The position numbers and the translations under genes are program-made. This document shows positions 23,413 to 32,881 of a DNA stretch of 64,000 nt, in pieces (within the stretch, counting starts at the first letter, position 1; the number at the start of each line of letters is the position of its first letter). The DNA is from Persicaria tinctoria (taxonomy: Eukaryota; Streptophyta; Magnoliopsida; Caryophyllales; Polygonaceae), in the NCBI GenBank assembly GCA_037127255.1, contig JBANSL010000013.1:17504688-17568687 (forward strand), in the 5' to 3' direction. Below the pieces are notes generated by a model that saw only the letters and a list, made by a program, of their open reading frames with translations, was not told where the DNA came from and searched no databases.

Positions 23413-25423
23413 CGGAAATTTCATGAGGTACTCCTGAGGTACTGCTTAATTCACGTGGTGACCAATTATTTTACACCTTTCACGTGGTACCCCTGAGGTT
23501 ATATATCTTTTCACCTGGTGCCCTTATCTCTAGTTTTTAACAGTTTCCGTTAGTTAAAAATTAAAAAAAAAATCAATTTAATTAAAAGAAAAGGGGGAAA
23601 GAAGACACGACTGAATAGGGATGGCAATTTTACCCGCACCCGACGGATATCCGTCTCACCTGACCCGAAAAAGTGGGTGAAAATCCGAAATAAAAGGATA
23701 TTAAATAGGTGATGGGTGAACGGGTGATGGGTCGGGTCGGATTCGGGTGAAGAAATTCCCCACCCGTCACCCGACTTATATTATATAATTATATTTTATA
23801 TGATGAAATTACTAATATACATATCTCCTAAACCCCAATTCAAGATACCTATTAAACGATTTTCAGTTCAATCCTTCTCTTCAGACTTCCTTTCTGCCGC
23901 TGTCTCCCTGAGTCTCCCTCTATCTTTTTCTCTCTCTCTCTCGTGTAAGAACTTGTTTAAACCTCGAGCTGTAATTGTATTTGTATACATGTATTAGAAA
24001 ATACTTTCCAGTGGTTGCTATATCCCTAGTCAGTAGTTGCTAATTAGATAAGTAATTATTGAATAATGAATATACATACTCATTAAAATGGAACGTGAAT
24101 GTAATTGGCTTAATTTCCATTAACTTTATATATACACCTACTCTATTTGAAGGCAATTGACTCATGGAAATGTGAATGCAATAATTTTCCAATAATTTTT
24201 TTTTTTTTATCGAATTTGACTATATTTGGTACTTGCTTATTCGTCGATGTGTTCGACGTATGTTTTTCAATAAAAAATTTGATGATTTTGATGTCTTGTA
24301 TTTCACCCGAATTATCACCCGGTGGGTAATGAGTGGACGGGGCGGGTGAAATATTTGGTGGGTGATGGGTCGGGTAGGGTGAAAAGTTTTGGGTGGTGGA
24401 AGTAGATCATCCACCCATCACCCAACCCATTGTCATCCCTACGACTGAAGAACTGAACGGTCTAACAGGGGGAAGACGCGCATAAGAAGCCGAAGTTGCG
24501 GGTCGCCGGCGTCGGTTCTGGTGGGGGACTCGGGGGAGGCGGTGCTGACCATAGACTCGACAACTTCTAACAGATGAATTAATCTCAATCCGATTTTCAG
24601 ATTTTACCGAAAATTAGAGTTTAGGTATGATGATTGTTTTGTGCAAAAATTTGGTATGCAAGTACAGAGAATCGCAACCCCACACCTGTCAATTTCCCTA
24701 ATGCAGCGTCGAATTATTCAATTGAGCCTGTCAATTTCTTCTTTCGGTTCGAAGGATGAACAATGGAGGAAAGTAAAAGGAGAAATTGATGCTCTTCATT
24801 CACCGAGGATGACGATGCATGGTTAGGGTTCAATTTGGGAGGATGAAGGGTGAGCATACAAGGAATTAGAGCTAGGGTTAGGTTTAGAAACAAACCAGAT
24901 AGAGGTTAGGGAAGATGAAAAAGGAGGCTCGTTCCCACACAAAATTTACAAAGCACGATGAAAACAAATCAATCCAATTTCACAGTGATAGAAAACCCCC
25001 CAAAAAATCTGCAAACACTGGATGGAGGGAGCTAGACGTTGGATGAATAATACTCTGGGGGCGGGGGTGGCTTGGCGTGGGGCGGAGCCGGCGAAGGAGG
25101 AAAAGACACGAGGACGACACGGTGGCGCAGGGAGGGGGGGGTAGGGGCGTCATAGACCTTGGAGCGGGCTGCCGAACACCAGCAAGTCGTAGCTCCGGCT
25201 TCTTCTGTTCGACGTTCTTCAGTCTTCCGTTATTGGTGTCTCCTTTCCTCTTTTCTTTTGATTTAATTGATTTTTTTTTTACTTTTTAACTAATGGAAAC
25301 TGTTAAAAATACAGTATAGATAAGGACACGAGGTGAAAGGATATATAACCTCAGGGGTACCACATGAAAGTTGTAAAAGAATTAATCACCACGTGAATTA
25401 AGTGATACCTCATGAAATTTCCG
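23413..25423. mobile_element. Non-autonomous Mutator-like element with long subrepeat-bearing TIRs
   Basis: Ends CGGAAATTTCATGAGGTA and its inverted complement are flanked by a perfect 9-bp target duplication TACATTTTA (23404-23412 and 25424-25432), the hallmark of Mutator-like elements. The first ~170 bases of each end are built of about three degenerate subrepeats around CACGTGGTACCCCTGAGGT. The inverted similarity continues inward into GC-rich sequence (AGAAGCCG... near 24485 against the complement near 25200). There is no transposase. A hAT MITE sits inside. A sister copy of the family is at 53460-56044. Confidence 0.88.
23616..24441. mobile_element. hAT-type MITE nested in the MULE
   Basis: Termini TAGGGATGGCAA and TTGTCATCCCTA are inverted, and are flanked by a perfect 8-bp target duplication CGACTGAA (23608-23615 and 24442-24449), as expected for hAT insertion. 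Both subterminal regions are rich in CACCCG / GGGTGATGGGT words. The centre is AT-rich with a CT microsatellite near 23925. No transposase coding is present in 826 bp. Confidence 0.88.
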
Positions 25424-25603
25424 TACATTTTATGTGTAAAATTTAATATATTACATTTCCATTCCCCTTTATCTAAACAAACTAGCCCTAAATGAATTCA
25501 AATTGAATCCAAGTGGAAAATAATGATCCACGTGTCCAGAGCAGCTTCTTGGAGTTTTCCTTTTTTTTTTTTTGTTTTTTTGCCCTTCTCTTCCCCCTCC
25601 TTA

Positions 25604-26215
25604 GAGTATCCACAACAAGGGTTTTTAGTGGGAGTTTTTAACTCTAAATAACATATTTTATTGGGGAGATGGGGATTGGAGGTTAGAAATGAGGGTGACT
25701 ATTGCTTGGCTAGAAACTACCCAAAAACATACTATTTATGGTTTTTTAAGTGGAGGGAGAGACTACATACTCACAAATTCCATTTTAATGTATAAAATGG
25801 GGGATGCACAAATTAATTGTAGCATTTCACATGCACACATATTCACAATTTAATTGTTGTGTTCGGCCAAAAAAAAAATTTTAAAAAAAAGATTTTTTTA
25901 TAAAACTTATTTTTTTTTATCTAAACATAGACCCTAATATCATATATGTTAAATAAAATAAATTAATTTTTAAACAAATTATTAATTATTTATCAGTATT
26001 ATATTATTTTATGTGAATTATAATTTATGTATACATGATGCAAAAATAATATTATTAAAAATATTTTAATATATAATAGATGGTGAAAGTAAAGTTAAGA
26101 AATTAAGATGGGTTTTAGGGACGTGGGTAAAAAAATAAGTTGAGTTTTTTAAGGAAAGAGAAAGTGATAAATTGGTGTTAAGAAACCTTATAGGGTTTTA
26201 CTGATGCGGATGGTC
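25604..26215. mobile_element. Tourist-like (PIF/Harbinger) MITE
   Basis: Imperfect inverted ends GAGTATCCACAACAAGGG and GACCATCCGCATCAG are flanked by TTA on both sides (25601-25603 and 26216-26218), the usual three-base target of PIF/Harbinger elements. The 612-bp interior is AT-rich and non-coding. It interrupts a pyrimidine-rich leader that reads through from CCCTCC to CCGCTCTCC. Confidence 0.7.
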
Positions 26216-26330
26216 TTAACCGCTCTCCTTCTCTACCCCTCTCTCTTCCACGATCGATCCAAATCTACTTGATCTCTATAATCTCAACTGCTTGCAATCG
26301 CAGTTCAGATTCAATTCAATGAAAATGCGA

Positions 26331-26770
26331 TTTTTTTCCTCCGCTCTCCTTCTCTACCTGCTTTCTCGGTCTCCCTTGAGGGAAGGAAGAAGGAATTTCA
26401 AACCGGTTTTGGAGTTGCCGGTGGCGGATGTCACTACTATAGTTGTCGGCGGCGGCGGTGGATTGGAGCGTCAATGGTTGAGTGCACCTAGGGTTTTCGT
26501 CGATGGTGATGGCGGTGATGGCTCGAATCCGGATGGGGGTGGAGATCTTTTTTCCTCCATTCCTCTCCGATGGACACCTGCTCTCTCTGTCTCCCACAAT
26601 CTGAGGGAAGGAAACGAATTTCAAAACCGCTTTTGGAGTTGTCGGCGGCGGATGCCGCTACTGGAGTTACCGGCGGCGGTGGTGGACAGGAGCGTCGCCG
26701 GTCGAGTGCACCTAGGGTTTTCGGTGATGGCGATGGCGGTGATGGCTCGAATTCGGATGGGGGTGGAGAT
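26331..26770 (+). repeat. Tandem duplication, two units of about 216-224 bp
   Basis: 26331-26546 and 26547-26770 are diverged copies, both running from a T-rich/CTCTCC leader through GAGGGAAGGAA, ATTTCAAA(A)CC, GCGGCGG(C)GG and TCGAAT(C/T)CGGATGGGG to GGTGGAGAT. The overlapping frames here (161, 102 and 104 codons) read GC-rich repeat sequence and are not convincing proteins. It precedes the first captured exon and could be a captured 5' leader. Confidence 0.65.
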
Positions 26771-27455
26771 CGAGTAGAAAGACGATTGAAGCAATTCTGG
26801 AGCTCGGTGATGGCGTCGCCGGTCCGGAGCTCGGTCTCCTCCTCTGGTAATGGCTCTCCTCCAATTATCTCTCTCGATCTCTAAGTGAACCTGACCTCTG
26901 ATTTGATGAAGACGATTGAAGCAACTCTTCTACCTAGGGTTTATTTCCGCTCATGGGAGTGATGCAACTGTATAACTTCCTTCTTGTATATGTGCTTTGA
27001 TTAACAGGAAATCGATCAATCAATTTTTCCTACTCAAATTCAGGTAATATGATTTGTGAGCTAGGATGGTCTCATTTCCTCTGTCTTCATTGTGGTCACA
27101 ATCCCCTCTAATATTTTTGGACCCAAATTGAGTTTAGATAGATCAATTGCTACTCTCTGGCGGTTGCAAGCATCGGAGGGTGTTGCTGGAGTTGCCGGCG
27201 ACGATGGCAATCTCTAATATCGACCCTTCAATTTCTTCATCTTTTTCTATTGATTGGGTGAATTTCAAGATTTTTTGGACTAATTTACTGCTTCTCTATC
27301 TTGCCATCTTATTTTCGAAGCCATGTGATTTTTTGGATTCAGTCCCAATTCCACGGGCTAGGCAGTGGTTTTTTTTACTTCTCCATCTGACCATTCGATT
27401 TTGCGATTTCTTATTTTTCTCTACTCTGTCTCGGTTGATTAGGTGTTTCTAGAGA

Positions 27456-27555
27456 TCCAACCGGATCCGAGTGTTCCGAGGCCGTCGAGTTTACAAGGGA
27501 AGAGATCGATGCCCTGTTGAATGAGAAAATCAAAGCAAAGAAGTTCAATACAAAG
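27456..27555 (+). pseudogene. Captured exon fragment of a kinesin-14 (ATK1-like)
   Basis: The frame reads GSECSEAVEFTREEIDALLN then EKIKAKKFNTK, and matches the short conserved N-terminal segment (GSVEFTRE..D.LLNE+IK.K.KFN.K) of the plant minus-end kinesins of the ATK1/ATK3 group as I remember it. A good donor, AAG|GTGAG, closes the exon. Nothing of the motor domain or coiled coil is present, so this is a fragment only. It is the first of four unrelated plus-strand exon fragments within 1.6 kb. Confidence 0.6.
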
Positions 27556-27900
27556 GTGAGTTTGTAGTTTTAGATCTGTGCTTATTTATCCTTAATATCA
27601 ATCTAAATTTAATTTCAATATCCCGTCTTCAAACTCCATTTTTGAATTTATCAATGGTGCCACTTTATGCTACATTGAGATTACTTTGCATTTGCATCGA
27701 ATTTCGCTCTCTCCCTTGCTCAAGAGGAAAGCCTTTCCCACTCTTCCGACTCCATGGCAATCATACGCTTCTCTCTCCTTGACCTCTTTGAATTTGATTA
27801 TCGCGATTCGCAAAAAATAACTTTGTTGAATTGTTCAGATTATGCCACCTTTCTTGAGAATTTCAAGTTCTTGACATTTGGAGTTGTCTTCCTTCTTCAG

Positions 27901-28179
27901 GAATTATATCTGCCACGAACTTAATTACCATGCTGGACTCTCGAAGCTGGAAGCCAAAGAATACGAGAAGGCACGTGAACTTCTGGAAGCAGTGTTGAAA
28001 GATCCTCTTATATCGAGTGCTCATGTAAGAAATCCTTGATGTTCCCAGCTAATGATCCATTGATTGCAATTGCATATTTGCATATATTTGACGTTAATAA
28101 ATCTGGATCCTTTTTTTTTTTCCTGCTTTATCTATTAGGTGGATAGTGCTTTTTGTGATAGTCATCTCTTACAGCTTGG
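27901..28179 (+). pseudogene. Captured two-exon fragment of a CABIN1-like (calcineurin-binding protein 1) gene
   Basis: After an acceptor CTTCAG at 27900, the exon 27901-28024 encodes YHAGLSKLEAKEYEKARELL followed by EAVLKDPLISSAH, closed by donor GTAAG. The second exon, 28139-28179, begins after TATTAG and encodes VDSAFCDSHLLQLG, closed by GTGAG. Together they match the TPR-containing N-terminus of plant CABIN1-like proteins (YHEGLLKLQAKEY.KARELLE.VLKDPLI...VDS...DGHLLQL). The intron position is kept, so the capture was at the DNA level. The remaining, very large gene is missing. Confidence 0.75.
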
Positions 28180-28258
28180 GTGAGAAGTTCTAAGCTTCAT
28201 TCGTGCATGTTATTTACTTAGGCCTCATGTGCATGGGTAGTTTTTCATTAATTTTTTT

Positions 28259-28291
28259 GGGTGGGGTTGGGGTTGGGGTTGGGGTTGGGGT
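28259..28291 (+). repeat. (TTGGGG)n run, G-quadruplex-prone
   Basis: Five consecutive GGGG blocks separated by TT on the plus strand, inside intron-like sequence between the CABIN1-like and LACS-like fragments. Four or more such blocks are enough to form an intramolecular G-quadruplex. It is a simple repeat, not a plant telomere (TTTAGGG). Confidence 0.8.
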
Positions 28292-28432
28292 GTTTCTGTT
28301 GAGCTGTATGTACTTGCTTGGAAGTGTGCTCAAGATAGAGTTTCATTTGTTTATGATTGTCCCTGCAACTAGAACTCAAATTTCATCTGTGCTCCTCTTT
28401 TTTGTGCTTTAAAAGCTTTCTTGTGTTTACAG

Positions 28433-28562
28433 GACACAAAATCCATCACCAATATGGGATAAACTGGTGCTCAATAAAATAAAGGAAAAGCTTGGTGGAA
28501 GAGTCCTTATGATTTCAAGTTCTGCACATATGTCACTTGATATGTTGGAAAAGCTTGGTTGA
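28433..28562 (+). pseudogene. Captured exon fragment of a long-chain acyl-CoA synthetase (LACS)
   Basis: After acceptor TTTACAG the frame reads TQNPSPIWDKLVLNKIKEKL then GGRVLMISSSAHMSLDMLEKLG before a stop at 28560-28562. It matches the conserved stretch NPSP(M/I)WD+LVF.KIK..LGGRVR.M.SGASPLS.DV in plant LACS enzymes. The functional protein would be about 660-700 residues, with AMP-binding motifs elsewhere; here only about 42 codons survive, and SGASPLS is altered to SSSAHMS. Confidence 0.78.
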
Positions 28563-28690
28563 ATTGACTTAGCTTTTATTTAGTTAAAGATTATCCAAAC
28601 TTGTGGCCTATTGATCCAAAATGTTATTTTGATGCATTTCCAAAATGTTCCAAATTTAATGTTATGTTCCAATTGCTTTTTGGGTTGTAG

Positions 28691-28978
28691 GCTAACTAAG
28701 AAACAGATGAGGTCTACGCTCAAATTACCCTCTTTCTTGAAGAAGATGTAAGGGATTTTCAAATGATGTTTGTGTAAGTTCCATTTTTATTACTCCTTTT
28801 TGGCCTTTGTGTAGATGCTTCATTTTAGTATAGGTTTTTTTTTTTTATGGGTGTAGTGTGATGATTTGTACCGCAAACTGAGCCTGATAAGGCTAATCCG
28901 AGCCCAGTTGATGCAACAGAGCTGACGGTGCACTCTTTTTGTAAGTTCTTCACTGCGTCGGATACGAGCACTCATGGA
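28691..28978 (+). pseudogene. Captured exon fragment of an auxin response factor (ARF)
   Basis: An acceptor TTGTAG at 28690 precedes a frame with one stop and then ETDEVYAQITLFLEEDV (from 28700), the conserved ARF segment before the B3 domain. After about 120 bases the next piece (about 28870-28978) reads PSPVDATELTVHSFCKFFTA then SDTSTHG, the beginning of the ARF B3 DNA-binding domain. It stops exactly at THG, where intact ARFs continue GFSVLRRHA. The sequence after the break repeats two short nearby segments, a sign of error-prone joining. Only the entrance to the DNA-binding domain remains, so it is non-functional. Confidence 0.82.
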
Positions 28979-29919
28979 CGGTGCACTCTTTTTATGGGTG
29001 TAGTGTGATGGATCGATTTCAGGTTCTACATCTGTGATATTTGCTTTCTAAATGTTGCTGTGATACTTAGGCTGTGTTTGGCACTAGATGGAGATTAATG
29101 GGATTATGAGGATTTCAGTAGATTTTAGGAGATGGAGATTATTTTAGTAGATTAATGGGATTGTGAGGATTGAGATTATGGATGTCGGAAATCTCGTAAA
29201 AGGTGTTTGGTTGGTATGGGATTGTGGTGTATTTTAAAGTAACAAAAGGTCTGAAATGCCCCTGAAAAAAAACCCTCATACCCCTCCTCCTTCCTCACAA
29301 AACCAAACTGCGAAGAATCTGAGGCGCCTATCGTCAGTTCGACAATGACACTGCGACGCTGCCTGGCGATTTCCGAAGACGAGGATCGACAGCTGCTGCG
29401 ACGTGAAGCGCCCGGTGAGTATCGGCAGTGTCGCGTTGACGAAGCCTCCTCGCCCATCCGCGCACCGTGACGTACCTCCCCTGTCGGAGGAAGATCCCTC
29501 TTCCGAGACACCCGTGGCGCTCGTCGGAGTTTCCCAGGTATGTGTTCCTCTGAAATTTGAGTGTGTTCTTGAAATTAGAAGTTGATATGGGCATATTGTT
29601 GAGTTTGATTGTTCCTCTGAAACACGAAAAATCAAAATGGAATTGGGGAGGTGTAGTCGCCATTTTAGGGATTTGAGTTAGAATAGTATGTTGAATTGGG
29701 GATTTCCACACAACCACCTAATAGGGCACCTTAGTGGTTCGGTTTTTCGATTAGTTGGCTCCCGACCCGATTGAACCCTATCAAGTTAGCTTGTGACGGT
29801 GAGAAAAGGTCGAATTTGGAGGAACCCCCAACAATCGGACTTCCCTTTCGTTGTCGACTGCTGATGGTGCACTCTTGTTGTTTTCGTTGGGGGAGATCAG
29901 TTGAGGACGATTTGCTAAC

Positions 29920-31113
29920 ATGTCATCCGGTAGCAAGCCCCTTGTTCCTGACAAGGGAAAAAAACCAAAGGCCTCGAAAGAAACACCTTTTCAGTGGAGT
30001 CCGACGCTAATGAAACAATACTTGGAACTGCTTATTGGGTATCAGCATAAATATGGCCGCGATCAGGGGTTCAGTTGGGTGGTTTTAACGACACGGTTCG
30101 AGGAGCAGACAGGGCAGAAGTGTGGAAGCAACACCCTTAAGAACAAGCACGTGACAATGAAGGAGAGGTGGAAGGCTTGGAAAGAGTTGATGCACGGCGA
30201 GACCGGATTGGGGTGGGACTACGAAAAAGGGTGCATAAAGGCCAGCGATGAGTGGTGGGAGCGGAAATGTCAGGTACGCTATCGTCTGCAAGACGTTTAA
30301 GTTGTTGTCTGATCATGACGATTATCAATTGTACTTTACTTGGTTTCGCATACTCTAACGCTTTCGGTTGGACTGATTTTGCAGGAAAAGGCAGATTTTG
30401 GCAAACTGAAGAACAAGTGCATTCCTCTGGACATTGTAGATGCCTGGGACCAGATTTACGGAGGCACCGTGGCCACCGGCAAGCACTGCGTGTCTCCTAG
30501 TATGGACCCCGTCGACAGCCTTGTGCCGATGTCCTGTACGCCTGACGACGGAGATGACGATCACCGCCCTCAGCCGACTGCTGCGGATGTTAACCTGGGG
30601 GATGATGTGGAAGATGTTGATCATTTCGACCTCCGTAGCTTCCCGGAACTAGTCTGAGGTGCCACGCAGTCATCTCGTGTCACTCCCGTGGAGGTACCCC
30701 CCACTGTTACCCCTGGATGTAGCACCTTCCCCACTCGGTCTGGGAAGCGTGCGGCTAGCTCCTCTGCGACACCGTCGGGTAGGAAGCGAAGTGCGCGAAG
30801 GTCATCTGGGTCAGTTGCGTTTGATAGGCGAATGGATTATGTTGAGGAAACAGGTGAGGCTATTCTCCAACTCGTGCGTGCTGAAGACGATCTGTCCCGA
30901 ACTGAAGCAAACCGGGAGGTGGAGGTGGTGAAGATACTGGACCAGCTTGTGGCTGATGGAATGATAGAAGATGAGGGCCCGTTGTTGTGCTTCGCAATTG
31001 AATTCCTCACCGCCCCCGAGAAACAAAGGATGTTCCTTGCGCTTAGTAGGAGCAACGTTGTGAGGCTAGCGTGGCTGAAGTCGTGTTTCCGCCAGAGCGG
31101 TTGTGACGCGTAG
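29920..31113 (+). pseudogene. PIF/Harbinger ORF1: Myb/SANT-like DNA-binding accessory protein, one premature stop
   Basis: Exon 1 (29920-30273, 118 codons, ATG MSSGSKPLVPDKGKK) is followed by a canonical intron (GTACGC...TTTGCAG) and exon 2 from 30385 in the same phase. Residues about 22-115 form the Myb_DNA-bind_3-type domain (FQWSPTLMKQYLELL, then WKAWKELM and GWDYEKGCI, WWERK), typical of plant PIF/Harbinger ORF1 and of L10-interacting Myb proteins. Exon 2 continues to TGA at 31111-31113 but is cut by an in-frame TGA at 30655-30657; beyond it the same frame has a basic SGKRAAS...GRKRSARR stretch and a helical C-terminus. Family members help the transposase bind DNA in the nucleus. A single nonsense codon means the loss is recent or that a 208-residue short form is made. 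Confidence 0.75.
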
Positions 31114-31474
31114 GTCGGGTTGAGGTTAATGTTGCACAACTGGAGTTCCCTTTACTTGTGTTTTAAGTTGCGTTAAGTGGTTTGTTTGGAACTTATGTTT
31201 GAACACTTGATTTTCAGGATAGTGAGGTGTTCTTTGACAATTGTGGTTTTAGACATCATTTTCGGCTGCTGTTGTAGGAGTTGAGATTGGGTAATTATGT
31301 GTAATTTGATGTGTGAATGCATTTTTCATACCTCATTTCTATGCGTTATCCATCGAGATGTCATTGTTTTTCATAGCCTATTTGCATGCTTGTTTCATTC
31401 TTTATACCTGATTGCATACTTACTTATATTTGTATATGTGATCAGCATCGTACCTGCTCCTATCACTTGTAGAT

Positions 31475-31760
31475 GGAATGGATGCCTTGGCAGGTCGACG
31501 GCGGAAAAAGCAGAGGCACAAGCGCGCTATCCTAGCTCACTGGTATCTCGTACTAGAGGCAGTGCGACTCTCATGTCACTACTACAAACACATACACAAG
31601 GTGCCGTGCTACACCTCTGCGTACACCGGAGAGCAGTGATTCATGACATTCTCGCCCATGAGACCGACCTCCGTTGTGTCCAAGTGTTTAGAATGCCGAA
31701 GCACGTCTTCACCTCCCTGTGTTCCACTCTTTACGATAGATACGTCTTCACCTCTCTGTG
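31475..31760 (+). pseudogene. Harbinger transposase, N-terminal remnant
   Basis: Starting near ATG 31475 the frame reads a basic RRRKKQRHKRA leader and then, after a frameshift, VIHDILAHETDLRC followed by FRMPKHVFTSLCSTLYD. This matches the conserved N-terminal HxxR...C..FRM.+.VF..L...L of plant Harbinger nucleases (DDE_4). Sequence after about 31760 is AT-rich and unrelated, so the DDE catalytic core is absent. It lies downstream of ORF1 in the same direction, the usual arrangement. Confidence 0.6.
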
Positions 31761-32149
31761 TGTTTATATATAATACAGGCAAAATAAACTGGAACATTGC
31801 AGCTGATACTGAATAACAATTGGAAAGCAACAAGACAATGAATACAAATTGGAACACTACAAGCTTGTACACTGAAACTTACAGTGAACAAAAATGGGAA
31901 CATTTGGAAAACTGGAACATTGCAGCTGACAATCAATCAAAATTGGAAAGCAAGATGACAATGGTACATATAAATTACAACATGGTAAGAACTCAAAAAT
32001 GTCAGGTTTCTAATATACATTGAGTTGAGATTTTAATTAAACCCCCAAAAATGACAATCAATCAAAATTGGAAATCAAAATTGGGCACTATGTCGTCTTA
32101 GCTTTTTAATATACATTGAGTTGAGATTTTATTTAACCCCCAAAAATGT

Positions 32150-32655
32150 CAGGTTTCAGTCCTTCTCCACCGCCGTCGGTGGGAGGTGCCTGCGCGGTTA
32201 ATCTCCGCCGTTGAGAGGACCCAAAATAGGCCGCCGGTAGGAGATTAGGGTTTTGAGCCGTGTAGACGACCCAAAATAGACACCCTCCCCAAATCCCCCT
32301 TGAGCGTCGATAATCTCCTCCAGAGGAGGAGATCTCCGCACCGCCGATGGGAGGTGGCCGCCATGACCTTCTACGCCTTGAACACGACCCAAACGAGGCC
32401 GCCGACAGGAGAAGAGGGTGGTCCTCAGTTTCCCATCCCCAAATCCCACCTCGACATTGGAGAACAGCCTCCCCTGGAGGAGATCTCCGCCGCCGGCCCC
32501 CAAATCCCACCACGCCGACTCCGACAGACAATGAAAGAGATGAGAGAGAAGGATTGTACCTTACCTTGGTGGCGGTGGTGGCGAAGTGGCGATTTCTCTG
32601 GCGCGGCTCTCCTCTCTCTCTTCTTGCGCACTCTCAGATCTGAAATGTGAAGCAT
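32150..32655 (-). repeat. GC-rich internal repeats of the PIF/Harbinger element
   Basis: A phrase ACGACCCAAAATAG / GGACCCAAAATAGGCCGCC, followed by GGCCGCCG(A/G)(C/T)AGGAGA, recurs near 32217, 32267 and 32386, and TCCCCAAATCCC(A/C)CC recurs near 32287, 32438 and 32497. Overlapping open frames of 98-132 codons on both strands follow these repeats and look like translated repeat DNA, not genes. Confidence 0.45.
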
Positions 32656-32881
32656 AGAGGAGAAGAAGGGGCATTTTTGGATCTCATATAGTGAAATCCC
32701 ACAACAATCTGCACAATTTTGGGGGAGTAGATTGTGAAATGATCTCCCAGAATCCCCATAATCCCCATCCTAGATTCTCCACAATCTTACTGCCGAACAC
32801 CATCGCCAACCCTCAAAGCTTTTTTGTATTTTCTCTTAATCTCCACAATCCCTCCACAATCTGTTGCCGAACACACGCTTA

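Larger units (their letters stand above)
29070..32878. mobile_element. PIF/Harbinger DNA transposon with degenerate transposase
   Basis: Inverted ends GGCTGTGTTTGGCA and TGCCGAACACACGC are flanked by TTA on both sides (29067-29069 and 32879-32881). The subterminal regions carry repeated GGGATTGTGGAGATT-like words in inverted orientation. It contains the two genes expected of the superfamily, a Myb/SANT-like ORF1 (29920-31113) and the start of a Harbinger transposase (about 31475-31760). Most of the transposase is deleted, so it could move only with help from another copy. Confidence 0.82.

Noticed and set aside
29176..29717. Overlapping minus- and plus-strand frames of 60-127 codons in the PIF/Harbinger left end
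   Set aside because: They run through the subterminal GC-rich region on both strands, with no domain, so they are chance frames.
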